Source: Sphingomonas sp. 35-24ZXX (GTDB lineage: Bacteria; Pseudomonadota; Alphaproteobacteria; Sphingomonadales; Sphingomonadaceae). From it: a stretch of 64,000 nt of DNA. Where the stretch lies: positions 372,001 through 436,000 of the forward strand of contig NZ_JROG01000003.1 in the NCBI RefSeq assembly GCF_000786215.1, in the 5' to 3' direction. The notes under the pieces were generated by a model. It saw nothing but the letters and a program-made list of their open reading frames with translations. It was not told the origin of the DNA and did no database searches. The translations under genes were made by a program, and so were the position numbers. This document shows, one piece after another, positions 9,338 through 17,934 of the stretch (position 1 is its first letter; each line of letters begins with the position of its first letter).

Positions 9338-10450
9338 ATGAAGACGTGGTTGATCGCAGGCGCAGGCACATTGGCGCTGATGCTCTCGGGCTGTGGCGGG
9401 GGCGGCAACGTCAGCCGCAGTCTCGACACTGCACCCCCCAAGGTGGCGGGCAGCGTCGCGGATTATCCGGTCAAGCTGGGCGAGCCGTACGAGCTTGGCG
9501 GCATCACCTATATTCCCGTGGACGTGTTCAATTATGACGAGGCGGGCTATGCCAGCTGGTACGGCCAGGAGCTGAACGGCCGAAACACCGCCAATGGCGA
9601 GATGTTCAATCCCGATGGCATCACCGGGGCGCATCGCACCTTGCCATTGCCAAGCTATGTCGAGGTTACCGCGCTCGATACCGGCAAGACCATCCTGGTG
9701 CGCCTGAACGACCGCGGCCCGGCCACGCCCGACCGATTGATCGATCTGTCCTATGGCGCGGCCAGGCAGCTGGGCATTCTGGAAAAGGGCGCCGTCCCGG
9801 TGCGTGTGCGGCGGGTCAACCCGCCCGAGGCCGAACGCGCGATGCTGCGCACCGGGCAGCCGGTGGCAATGCGGATGGATACGCCCGAATCGCTGCTGGT
9901 GCCGCTGCGGCGCCGGCTGGAGGGGATGAAGCGTCCTGCCAATGCGGCGGCGGCCGTCGCGGCGGCGACACCTGTCGCTCCGCCACCTGCGACACCGGCA
10001 AAGCCCGCAGATTCGGGCAAGGCCAAGCCGAGCAAGCAGGCCGCGACCGCCAAGCCGTCGCCCAAGCCTGCGGCTTCCGCATCCGCTGCGGCCCCGCAAG
10101 GCGGCGATCGGTTCATTGTCGAGGGGCAGGGGCAGCGCCCGCGCATGGCCGAGAACAGCACGGGCGACAACCGCGCGACGCTGGACCCTGCACCCAAAGC
10201 ACAGCCCTCCGCTGCGCCTGCCGCGAATGGTGCGTCTTATTATGTCCAGGTGGCCGCGTTCTCGTCCAAGCCGCGTGCCGACGAGCTCGCCAAGCGCATC
10301 GGCGCCAGCACCATCGCGAGCAGCGACGGCAAGGTGTTCCGCGTTCGCTATGGACCTTATGCGAATGCCGATGCAGCGCAGCAGGGGGTTACCCTTGCGA
10401 AACGGAATGGCTATCAGGGGGCACGAATCCAGCAAGACTCCGGTCGCTGA
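9338..10450 (+). CDS. rlpA: RlpA-like septal lipoprotein with double-psi barrel and SPOR domain
   Basis: The protein has 370 residues. ATG 9338 has AGGGGG upstream and starts a lipoprotein signal (LSGC, Cys19). Residues of about 70-165 form the RlpA double-psi beta-barrel: GYASWYG, then the NGR-TANGE segment, then LNDRGP and RLIDLS. A long Ala/Pro/Lys-rich linker follows (about 200-290), and the last 75 residues are a SPOR domain (YYVQVAAF to KRNGYQGARI) that binds denuded septal glycan. In other bacteria RlpA is a lytic transglycosylase acting on stem-peptide-free glycan or a septal protein. Placement between a transglycosylase and a D,D-carboxypeptidase supports cell-wall work. Confidence 0.92.
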   Translation: MKTWLIAGAGTLALMLSGCGGGGNVSRSLDTAPPKVAGSVADYPVKLGEPYELGGITYIPVDVFNYDEAGYASWYGQELNGRNTANGEMFNPDGITGAHRTLPLPSYVEVTALDTGKTILVRLNDRGPATPDRLIDLSYGAARQLGILEKGAVPVRVRRVNPPEAERAMLRTGQPVAMRMDTPESLLVPLRRRLEGMKRPANAAAAVAAATPVAPPPATPAKPADSGKAKPSKQAATAKPSPKPAASASAAAPQGGDRFIVEGQGQRPRMAENSTGDNRATLDPAPKAQPSAAPAANGASYYVQVAAFSSKPRADELAKRIGASTIASSDGKVFRVRYGPYANADAAQQGVTLAKRNGYQGARIQQDSGR

Positions 10451-10508
10451 TGAGAACGGGCCGGGCACAAGGCCCGCGCCCTGTGAACATGCAAACCATG
10501 GAATAGTG

Positions 10509-11654
10509 ATGAAAACCCCGATACTCGGCCTCGCCCTGTTTTCGCTGCTGGCAACCCCGCTCGCGGCCGCCGCCCCCAGCTATGTCTCCGAGGCGCCCAT
10601 TGCCTATATGACGGACCTGTCATCGGGCGCGGTGCTGTTCTCGCGCGATGCGGACAAGCCGATTCCGCCCGCTTCGATGGCCAAGATGATGACCGCCTAT
10701 GTCGCCTTCGACCTGATCAAGAAGGGCGAACTCAGGCTCGACCAGACGATGCCGGTGTCGGCCGAGACCTGGAAGAAGTGGAACAACCAGGGATCGAGCA
10801 TGTTCCTGGCGGTTGGCAGCAAGGTCACGGTCGCAGACCTGCTCGACGGCATCGTGACGCTGTCGGGCAATGATGCCTGTGTGGTGCTGGCCGAAGGCAT
10901 TGCCGGGTCCGAGGAAGCGTTCGTCGACATGATGAACAAGAAGGCCAAGGAGATTGGCCTGAGCAACAGCCGCTTCGGCAACAGCAACGGCTGGCCCGAC
11001 GAGGGTGTCACCATGGTCACCGCGCGCGACCTGGGGACGCTGGCCACCGCGACGATCCGCAACCATCCCAAGCTCTACAAGCGGTTCTACTCCAAGGGCA
11101 GCTTCACTTGGAACGGCATCAACCAGCCCAACCGCGATCCGCTGCTGGGCCGGGTGGATGGCGCCGATGGCCTGAAGACCGGCCATACTGAAGAGGCAGG
11201 CTATGGCTTTACCGGCTCTGCCGAACAGAATGGCAGACGGCTGGTGATGGTGGTCGCAGGCCTTGACAGCTTCAACGGCCGCGTCGATGAATCGGTCAAG
11301 TTCATGAACTGGGGCTTCCGGTCGTGGAAATCGGTGCCATTGTTCACCAAGGGCAAGACGGTCGACAAGGCGCCGGTGCAGCAGGGCAGTGCGCGCGAGC
11401 TAGCGCTGGTCGCGCCGCGCGACCTGTCGCTTACGCTGCCGCGCACCGCCGATACCGACAAGGTCACGCTCAAGGTCGTCTATCAGGGCCCGCTCAAGGC
11501 CCCCATCGCCAAGGGCCAGCAGGTCGCCAGCCTGATCGTGTCCGCGCCCGACATGGAGCGGCAGGTGATGCCGCTGGTGGCGGGCGAGGCTGTCGAGGAA
11601 GCGGGCTTTTTCGGGCGCATCTGGGCCGGAATCCTCTCCTTCTTCGGCGCCTGA
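10509..11654 (+). CDS. dacC: Serine-type D-alanyl-D-alanine carboxypeptidase (PBP5/6 family)
   Basis: The protein has 381 residues with a signal peptide ending about AAA (20-22). All three catalytic motifs are present: SMAK (Ser56-Lys59), SGN (119-121) and KTG (223-225). A C-terminal beta domain follows and the protein ends in an amphipathic helix (FFGRIWAGILSFFGA) that should attach it to the membrane face, as in PBP5/6. It removes the terminal D-Ala from pentapeptides in the periplasm and limits cross-linking. The gene lies 58 bases after rlpA and 6 bases before tmk. The dacC versus dacA symbol is a convention; the family is certain. Confidence 0.93.
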   Translation: MKTPILGLALFSLLATPLAAAAPSYVSEAPIAYMTDLSSGAVLFSRDADKPIPPASMAKMMTAYVAFDLIKKGELRLDQTMPVSAETWKKWNNQGSSMFLAVGSKVTVADLLDGIVTLSGNDACVVLAEGIAGSEEAFVDMMNKKAKEIGLSNSRFGNSNGWPDEGVTMVTARDLGTLATATIRNHPKLYKRFYSKGSFTWNGINQPNRDPLLGRVDGADGLKTGHTEEAGYGFTGSAEQNGRRLVMVVAGLDSFNGRVDESVKFMNWGFRSWKSVPLFTKGKTVDKAPVQQGSARELALVAPRDLSLTLPRTADTDKVTLKVVYQGPLKAPIAKGQQVASLIVSAPDMERQVMPLVAGEAVEEAGFFGRIWAGILSFFGA

Positions 11655-11660
11655 CGCGCG

Positions 11661-12287
11661 ATGCGCGGTCGCTTCATCTCGATCGAGGGCGGCGAGGCGG
11701 TCGGCAAATCGACCCAGATCAGGCTGCTGGCCGACTGGCTACGCAATGAGGGGCGCACAGTCACGATCACCCGCGAGCCGGGCGGGACCGACAGCGCAGA
11801 GGCCATTCGTTCGCTGCTGCTCGAAGGCGGTGCGGACCGGTGGAACGCTCGCAGCGAAGCACTGCTGTTCGCCGCTGCGCGCGCCGATCATGTGGCACGG
11901 CTGATCCGTCCAGCGGTCGAGGCGGGCGGCTGGGTGATCTCCGACCGGTTCGTCGACAGCAGTCGCGCCTATCAGGGCATTGCGGGCGGGCTGGGTGACG
12001 ACGCGATCCTGGGCCTGCACCGCTTCGGCTCCGAAGGATTCCTGCCCGACTGCACCTTGCTGCTCGAGCTTCCCGCCGAGGAGGCTGCGCGCCGCGCGGC
12101 ACTGCGCGACGGCGGGGACAGTGACCGTATCGGCGGGCGCGATGCCGATTTCCATGCCAGTGTAGCATCAGCGTTCCGCAGCTTTGCCGCCGCAGACCCG
12201 GACCGCTTCCGGGCGATCGACGCGAGCGGAACCAGCGATGTGGTGCATGCGCGGATCATCGCGGTGCTGCAGCCGCTGATGGCATGA
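11661..12287 (+). CDS. tmk: Thymidylate kinase
   Basis: The protein has 208 residues, the usual size. The P-loop is GGEAVGKST (residues 10-18), followed by REPGGT (the DR/REPGG TMP-binding segment) and DRFVDSSRAYQG, which carries the dTMP-recognising region. The lid segment is R-rich (GDSDRIGG). It phosphorylates dTMP to dTDP. It starts six bases after dacC and is followed four bases later by holB, the common tmk-holB pair coupling dTTP supply and replication genes. Confidence 0.96.
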   Translation: MRGRFISIEGGEAVGKSTQIRLLADWLRNEGRTVTITREPGGTDSAEAIRSLLLEGGADRWNARSEALLFAAARADHVARLIRPAVEAGGWVISDRFVDSSRAYQGIAGGLGDDAILGLHRFGSEGFLPDCTLLLELPAEEAARRAALRDGGDSDRIGGRDADFHASVASAFRSFAAADPDRFRAIDASGTSDVVHARIIAVLQPLMA

Positions 12288-12291
12288 CGTC

Positions 12292-13302
12292 ATGACGCCC
12301 TCGACCGCACAGTGGAAAGGCCATTCCGAGCCGGAAACGACGCTGTTGCGCGCGTTTCAGGCACGGCGACTGCACCACGGCTGGCTGCTTACGGGGCCGG
12401 AGGGGATCGGCAAGCGCAGTTTCGCGCTGGCCGCGGCAGCGCATCTGCTCACGCGCAGCCCGGATGATGGCAGCGATCACTTCCGTGGCAATCTGGATGG
12501 ACCTGAGGGCCGGCTGCTGGTGCAGGACAAGCACCCCGATTGCCATTACATCACGCTGGGACCGCAGAACGACAAGGAAGCCCGCAAGGCGGAGGAGGGC
12601 AAGCCGTTCGATCTTGCCCGCAACATCAAGGTCGATCAGATCCGCGCGCTGCAACGGCGACTGACGGTGCGGCCGAGCCTGGCGGACCGGCGCGTGATCA
12701 TCTTCGATTCGGCCGATCTGATGGAGCGCAATGCCGCCAACGCCTTGCTCAAGAGCCTGGAAGAGCCGCCCGCCGATACCGTTTTCCTGCTGATCGCGCA
12801 CAATCCGGGACGGCTGCTGCCCACCATCCGTTCGCGCTGCCTGGTGCTCGATTTTCCGGCGCTCAGCGACGTGGAGATGGCCGATGCATTGCGCGCGGCG
12901 CGCCCCGAACTGCCCGATGCGGAAATCGCCGCATTGGTGCGGCTGGGCCAGGGTGCGCCGGGACAGGCGCTGAGCTTTGCCGGGCTGGATATGGCCAAGA
13001 TCGACGCGCTGCTGACCGAGATTGCCGATCATGGCGACCCCAGCCAGCGCGCGCGGATCGCACTGGGCGCGCTGGTCGCGAACAAGGCCAATCGCGAGCG
13101 GTTTCAGGCACTGCTGCATTACGCGCCGCGCTTCGCCGCACGCCGCATCCGCGACCTGCGCGACGATCGGCTGCCCGGCGCGATTGCAGCGTGGCAGGAG
13201 ATCGGCGCGCTCGCTTCGCGCGCGGTTGTGCTCAATCTCGATGCTGCCGCCGTCGCGTTCCAAATTGGCGGCTTGCTGGCACGGCTGGCGCCGCCTAGAT
13301 AG
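12292..13302 (+). CDS. holB: DNA polymerase III subunit delta' (clamp loader)
   Basis: The protein has 336 residues of the AAA+ clamp-loader type. A P-loop-like segment is present (TGPEGIGKRSFAL, about 34-46), with a sensor-like AERNAANALLKSLEEPP region (in this protein MERNAANALLKSLEEPP) and the SRC arginine-finger motif (TIRSRC), all typical of delta'. The insertion between P-loop and Walker B lacks the four zinc cysteines of E. coli delta', which is common in alphaproteobacteria. It helps load the beta clamp. It is coupled to tmk (4-base gap) and followed by metG. Confidence 0.93.
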   Translation: MTPSTAQWKGHSEPETTLLRAFQARRLHHGWLLTGPEGIGKRSFALAAAAHLLTRSPDDGSDHFRGNLDGPEGRLLVQDKHPDCHYITLGPQNDKEARKAEEGKPFDLARNIKVDQIRALQRRLTVRPSLADRRVIIFDSADLMERNAANALLKSLEEPPADTVFLLIAHNPGRLLPTIRSRCLVLDFPALSDVEMADALRAARPELPDAEIAALVRLGQGAPGQALSFAGLDMAKIDALLTEIADHGDPSQRARIALGALVANKANRERFQALLHYAPRFAARRIRDLRDDRLPGAIAAWQEIGALASRAVVLNLDAAAVAFQIGGLLARLAPPR

Positions 13303-13355
13303 GCGGCAACCGGCCAGACTGGTCACCACCCGAACGAACGGCAGACACCACCGCC

Positions 13356-14918
13356 ATGGGCGAACCCTATTACATCACCACCGCGATCAGCTACCCCAAC
13401 GGTCGCCCGCATATCGGCCATGCGTATGAGGCGATTGCCGCCGATACCATCGCGCGGTTCCAGCGGCTGATGGGGCGCGATGTGCGCTTCCAGACCGGCA
13501 CCGATGTCCATGGCCTCAAGATGCTGCAAAAGGCCCGCGAGCTGGATACCACGCCGCGCGCGCTGGCGGACGAGATGTCGCTCTATTTCAAGGAAATGTG
13601 CGACAGACTTGATGTCAGCTATGATCGCTTCATCCAGACATCGGAAGACGATCATCATCGTGCCAGCCAGGCGATCTGGCAGGCCATGGAAGCCAATGGC
13701 GACCTGTATCTGGATCGCTACGAAGGCTGGTATTCGGTCCGCGACGAGGCCTATTATGCCGAGGACGAGCTGGTCGACGACGGGCAGGGGGGCAAGCAGT
13801 CTCCGCAGGGAACGCCGGTCGAATGGACCGTCGAGGAAAGCTGGTTCTTCCGGCTCGACCAGTATCAGGACAAGCTGCTGGCGCTGTACGAGGAGCATCC
13901 CGAGTTCATCCAGCCCGATACCCGCCGCAACGAGATCGTCAGCTTCGTCAAATCCGGCCTGCGGCCGCTGTCGGTGTCGCGCACCAGCTTTGACTGGGGG
14001 GTCAAGGTGCCGGGCAGCGACGGCCATGTGATGTACGTCTGGGTCGATGCGCTGACCAATTACCTGACCGGGCTCGGCTATCCCGATGCGGACAGCGACC
14101 TGATGAAATACTGGCCGGCGGATCTGCACCTGATCGGCAAGGATATCGTGCGCTTCCACGCGGTCTACTGGCCAGCGTTCCTGATGAGCGCCAACATTCC
14201 GCTGCCCAAACAGGTGTTCGGCCATGGCTTCCTGCTCAACAAGGGTGAGAAGATGTCGAAGTCGGTGGGCAATGTCGTCGATCCCGTCGCGCTGGTTGAT
14301 GCCTTTGGTGTCGATCAGCTTCGCTACTTCCTGCTGCGCGAGGTCAGCTTCGGACAGGATGGCAGCTATTCGCCGCAAGCCATTGCCCTGCGGTCGAATG
14401 CCGATCTGTCGAACAGCTTCGGCAATCTGGCGCAGCGCATCCTGAGCTTCATCGCCAAGAACCTCGACGGCTATCTTCCCGCCATCCGCGGTCATCAGCC
14501 CGCCGATAGCGCGTTGTTTGACGTCCTGGCCGATGCATTGCAAAGCGAAATGCCCAAGGCGATGCAGGAACTGGCGCTGTCGCAGGGCATAGAGGCGTGG
14601 ATGCGCGCCGTGTTCGCGTGCAACGCCTATGTTGACGAACAGGCGCCCTGGGCGCTCAAGAAGACCGATCCGGAGCGGATGGAAACGGTGCTTGCGACGC
14701 TGTATATCGCGATTGCGCAGCTCGCGATCGCGATCTCGCCAGTCATTCCCGCCAGCGCCAAGGCCCTGCTCGATCATATGGGCGTGCCCGATGACGTGCG
14801 CTCGATCGCGGCGATGGGTAGCCATTGGTATTCGCCGCTGGCCGAGAGCAACTATCAGGTCGGCGTACCCAAGCCCTTGTTCCCGCGCATCGATCTGCCG
14901 ACGGAAGACGCCGAGTGA
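13356..14918 (+). CDS. metG: Methionyl-tRNA synthetase
   Basis: The protein has 520 residues: class I catalytic core and anticodon-binding helical domain, without the C-terminal tRNA-binding (EMAPII-like) extension. HIGH is at residues 19-22 (PHIGHAYE) and KMSKS at 299-303. In the connective peptide the usual zinc-knuckle cysteines are absent: the segment reads SVRDEAYYAEDE and later KQSPQGTPVEW, so the knuckle fold is kept without metal ligands. The stop overlaps the tatD start (TGATG), so these are coupled. Confidence 0.96.
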   Translation: MGEPYYITTAISYPNGRPHIGHAYEAIAADTIARFQRLMGRDVRFQTGTDVHGLKMLQKARELDTTPRALADEMSLYFKEMCDRLDVSYDRFIQTSEDDHHRASQAIWQAMEANGDLYLDRYEGWYSVRDEAYYAEDELVDDGQGGKQSPQGTPVEWTVEESWFFRLDQYQDKLLALYEEHPEFIQPDTRRNEIVSFVKSGLRPLSVSRTSFDWGVKVPGSDGHVMYVWVDALTNYLTGLGYPDADSDLMKYWPADLHLIGKDIVRFHAVYWPAFLMSANIPLPKQVFGHGFLLNKGEKMSKSVGNVVDPVALVDAFGVDQLRYFLLREVSFGQDGSYSPQAIALRSNADLSNSFGNLAQRILSFIAKNLDGYLPAIRGHQPADSALFDVLADALQSEMPKAMQELALSQGIEAWMRAVFACNAYVDEQAPWALKKTDPERMETVLATLYIAIAQLAIAISPVIPASAKALLDHMGVPDDVRSIAAMGSHWYSPLAESNYQVGVPKPLFPRIDLPTEDAE

Positions 14919-15697
14919 TGCTGGTCGATTCGCACTGCCACCTCAATTACAAGGGGATGGCCGAGCAGCAAGGCGATCTGCTTGAGCGCGCGCGCGCATC
15001 GGGTGTCACCGCGATGCTCAACATCTCGACCCGCGCCAGCGAATGGGATGCGGTTACGGCAACGGCGCACCGCGAGGCGGATGTCTGGGCCAGCATCGGC
15101 ATTCACCCGCACGAGGCCGACGCGCATGTCGATGTCGATACCGCGCGGCTGGTCGCGCGGGCCGAGAGCGATGACCGCGTGGTCGGGATCGGCGAGACCG
15201 GTCTCGACTATTATTACGATCATTCCGACCGCGACCAGCAGCGCCGCAGCTTCCAGACGCATATCGCGGCTTCGCGTGCCACCGGCCTGCCGCTGATCAT
15301 CCACACCCGCGATGCCGAGGACGATACGGCGGCGATCCTGGCCGAAGAAATGGGGAAGGGGGCCTTCCCCGCCCTCATCCACTGTTTCACCGCCAGCGCA
15401 GATTTTGCCGCCAAGGTGCTCGACATGGGGCTTTCGATCTCGATCTCGGGCATCGTTACGTTCAAGAATGCCAAGGACCTGCAGGCCGTCGCACGCGAAC
15501 TGCCCGCCGACCGGCTGCTGGTCGAAACCGATGCACCATTCCTGGCCCCGGTTCCGCATCGCGGCAAGCAGGGCGAGCCGGCCTTTGTCGCCGATACCGC
15601 GCGTTTCCTCGCCGATCTGCGTGGCGAGAGCTACGAGCAGCTGTGCGAGACCACGTCGCGCAATTTCTACGCCCTGTTCAACCGGGCGCGCCCATGA
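14918..15697 (+). CDS. TatD-family metal-dependent DNase/hydrolase
   Basis: The protein has 259 residues from ATG 14918, whose A is the last base of the metG stop. TIM-barrel amidohydrolase-like ligands are visible: HCH near the start (His6, His8), the GIGETGLDYYYD segment with a metal-binding Glu, IHTRDAEDD, an HCFTAS histidine and ETDAPFLAP near the end. TatD proteins are 3'-5' exonucleases acting on DNA (repair, fragmentation) and possibly D-Tyr-tRNA. The order metG-tatD-MBL hydrolase is conserved in many proteobacteria. Confidence 0.92.
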   Translation: MLVDSHCHLNYKGMAEQQGDLLERARASGVTAMLNISTRASEWDAVTATAHREADVWASIGIHPHEADAHVDVDTARLVARAESDDRVVGIGETGLDYYYDHSDRDQQRRSFQTHIAASRATGLPLIIHTRDAEDDTAAILAEEMGKGAFPALIHCFTASADFAAKVLDMGLSISISGIVTFKNAKDLQAVARELPADRLLVETDAPFLAPVPHRGKQGEPAFVADTARFLADLRGESYEQLCETTSRNFYALFNRARP

Positions 15698-16473
15698 AGG
15701 CGATCCTGCTGGGTTCGGGCACGTCGGGTGGCGTCCCGCGCATCGGCAATGACTGGGGGGCGTGCGACCCTGAAAACCCGCGAAACCGCCGTTCGCGGGT
15801 CTCGATGATCGTCGAATGCGATGGCCAGCGAATCCTTATCGACACCTCGCCGGACCTCCGCCAACAGCTACTGGCCTGCGACATCGGGGCGCTGGATGCG
15901 GTGATCTGGACGCATGACCATGCCGATCATAGCCACGGCATCGACGACCTGCGCGCGCTCTATCACCGCAGCCGCAAGCCGCTGCCAGGCTATGGCAAAG
16001 ACTATACACTGCAAAGCCTTGTCAGCCGTTTTGACTATGTCTTCGAAACCAGCAACGGCTATCCGGCGATCGTCGCACCGGAGCTGCTGGAGCCCGAGCA
16101 GGTCATCTGCGGCATCACGGTACGCGGGGTGGATCAGCCGCACGGCCCGGTGCTATCAACCGGGCTTCGGTTCGACGCGAACGGCCTGTCGATCGTCTAT
16201 GCCACCGATTTCAGTGCCATCACCGACGCCATGGTGACACTGTATGCGGACTGCGACCTGCTGGTCACCGATTGCCTGCGGTACGAGACGCATCCGACCC
16301 ACGCCAGCCTGGACATGGCGCTTGATCTGGCCAGGCGCACCCGCGCGCGGCACACGGTCCTGACTCATATGGACAAGAGCCTCGATTATGCCACGCTGAC
16401 CGCAGAATTGCCCGATGGCATCGAACCCGGCTTTGACGGGCTGGTGATCGAGGTTGCGAGGCTGGCGCGATGA
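15694..16473 (+). CDS. MBL-fold metallo-hydrolase, PhnP-like
   Basis: The protein has 259 residues and starts with ATGA overlapping the tatD stop. The zinc motif THDHADHSHGID (73-84) is the HxHxDH signature of the metallo-beta-lactamase fold. Further ligands are in TDFSAITD and near LTHMDKSLD. The N-terminal GSGTSGGVPRIG segment is typical of PhnP-like cyclic phosphodiesterases and RNase Z relatives. Substrate unknown. Its 3' end overlaps the start of the next gene by four bases. Confidence 0.88.
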   Translation: MKAILLGSGTSGGVPRIGNDWGACDPENPRNRRSRVSMIVECDGQRILIDTSPDLRQQLLACDIGALDAVIWTHDHADHSHGIDDLRALYHRSRKPLPGYGKDYTLQSLVSRFDYVFETSNGYPAIVAPELLEPEQVICGITVRGVDQPHGPVLSTGLRFDANGLSIVYATDFSAITDAMVTLYADCDLLVTDCLRYETHPTHASLDMALDLARRTRARHTVLTHMDKSLDYATLTAELPDGIEPGFDGLVIEVARLAR

Positions 16474-17090
16474 ACGGCGAGGATACCGCCAGCCTGGTCT
16501 ACGGGCTGCTGTTGCTGGTGCTGGTCGGCAGCGCCCTGGTGTCGCGCACTTTGCCGATAGGGCAAACGCTCAAGATGGCTTTGGGCTGGGTTGGCATCTT
16601 CGCGCTGATCTTCCTGCTGGTCAGCTTTCGTCCTGAAATGCGGCTGATCTGGCAGCGGGTCACCGAGGACCTGGGTTTCGGCAGTACGCCGGCGATATCC
16701 GGCGCGCCGATGACGCTGCGCAAGAGCGACGATGGACATTTCTGGGTAGCAGCGGTGGTCAATGGGCGTTCGGTGCGGTTCCTGGTGGATAGCGGCGCAA
16801 CCGTCACCGCAATGTCGTCGCGTGCCGCGCGCGATGCCGGGGTCGAGCCCGGCGGGCTTGGTCTCACGACCGTGATCGAGACCGCCAATGGCATGGTCGA
16901 GGCCGAGCGCGCGACGATCACCGATCTGCAGGTGGGGTCGTTGCACATGAAAGATCATGATGTTCTGATCTCGGATGCATTGGGTGACACCAATCTGCTG
17001 GGCATGAACTTTCTCTCCAAGCTTGAAAGCTGGCGCGTCGAAGGCGACAGCATGATCCTGGTGCCGCAAACGGCTCCATCAACAGAATGA
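16470..17090 (+). CDS. Membrane-anchored retropepsin-like aspartic protease (clan AA, TIGR02281 type)
   Basis: The protein has 206 residues. Two N-terminal hydrophobic helices (about 8-25 and 37-53) are followed by a periplasmic domain with one catalytic FLVDSGATVT motif (Asp107-Ser-Gly). A later hydrophobic-hydrophobic-Gly segment (NLLGMNFLSKL) matches the second retropepsin signature. A single DSG per chain means it must dimerise, as viral retropepsins do. The substrate is not known for this bacterial family. The start overlaps the upstream hydrolase (ATGA), so it belongs to the same transcript. Confidence 0.85.
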   Translation: MNGEDTASLVYGLLLLVLVGSALVSRTLPIGQTLKMALGWVGIFALIFLLVSFRPEMRLIWQRVTEDLGFGSTPAISGAPMTLRKSDDGHFWVAAVVNGRSVRFLVDSGATVTAMSSRAARDAGVEPGGLGLTTVIETANGMVEAERATITDLQVGSLHMKDHDVLISDALGDTNLLGMNFLSKLESWRVEGDSMILVPQTAPSTE

Positions 17091-17103
17091 TTCATAATTT
17101 AAC

Positions 17104-17117
17104 ATAATATATATTAT
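17104..17117. promoter_or_regulatory. AT-only perfect 14-bp palindrome upstream of mazG
   Basis: ATAATATATATTAT is its own reverse complement. It sits in a 40-base AT-rich patch (17088-17117) just before mazG (ATG 17131), in DNA that is otherwise very GC-rich. It is a candidate promoter or operator giving mazG its own transcription; no clear -35 is visible. Confidence 0.35.
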
Positions 17118-17130
17118 CGGACTTACAGAC

Positions 17131-17934
17131 ATGACCATCGAGAGTGAAGCGACCGATCCGTCCAGCCCGTCCCCCACGGCCGAAGTTCCGCTCGACCGGC
17201 TGGTGTCGATCATGGCTCGGCTGCGCGACAAGGACAGCGGATGTCCGTGGGATGTCGCACAGACCTTTGCGACGATCGCGCCATACACGATCGAGGAAGC
17301 CTATGAGGTCAACGACGCGATCGAGCGCGATGACATGGCGGCACTCAAGGACGAGCTTGGCGACCTTCTGCTCCAGGTTGTCTTCCACAGCCGCATGGCC
17401 GAGGAAGCCGGACATTTCAGCGTGGCCGATGTCATCGCCGGGATCAGCGACAAGATGGTTCGCCGCCATCCGCACATCTTTGCAGACCAGTCGGTCGAGA
17501 GCTGGGATTGGGAAGCCATCAAGGCCGAAGAGCGCAGCGATGGCGGAGCCTCGAGCGCGATGGATGGCGTCGCCTTGGCGCTGCCTGCGCTGATGCGCGC
17601 GCAGAAGCTGCAGAAGCGCGCCGCGCGGACCGGGTTCGATTGGCCTGATGTGATGGGCGCGGTCGAAAAGATCGGCGAAGAAATCGAGGAACTGCTCGAG
17701 GCAGAGAACGAGGCCGAACGCATTGACGAGGCTGGTGACCTGCTGTTTGCGGCAGTCAACATGGTCAGGCACATGGGCGTCAGCGCCGAAGACGCGCTGC
17801 GCGCGGCCAATGCCAAGTTCGAACGGCGCTTTCGCGGCATGGAAGCGATCGCCGGTGACGGCTTCACGGCCCTGTCACTCGACGACAAGGAACTGCTCTG
17901 GCAGCGCGCGAAGAGCGGTGAAGGCGCGCTATAG
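17131..17934 (+). CDS. mazG: Nucleoside triphosphate pyrophosphohydrolase MazG
   Basis: The protein has 267 residues with two MazG domains. The N-terminal one has SGCPWD and then EEAYEVNDAI and LKDELGDLLLQVVFH (EExxE and ExxD metal ligands). The C-terminal one has EKIGEEIEELLEA and RIDEAGDLLFAAVN. MazG hydrolyses NTPs to NMP and pyrophosphate, cleaning damaged nucleotides and lowering ppGpp effects. The 3' end overlaps the convergent hflX by six bases. An AT-rich palindrome lies just upstream. Confidence 0.95.
   Translation: MTIESEATDPSSPSPTAEVPLDRLVSIMARLRDKDSGCPWDVAQTFATIAPYTIEEAYEVNDAIERDDMAALKDELGDLLLQVVFHSRMAEEAGHFSVADVIAGISDKMVRRHPHIFADQSVESWDWEAIKAEERSDGGASSAMDGVALALPALMRAQKLQKRAARTGFDWPDVMGAVEKIGEEIEELLEAENEAERIDEAGDLLFAAVNMVRHMGVSAEDALRAANAKFERRFRGMEAIAGDGFTALSLDDKELLWQRAKSGEGAL

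Noticed and set aside
13323-14825. Minus-strand 500-codon open frame opposite metG
   Set aside because: metG has full class I synthetase motifs on the plus strand; this frame has none.
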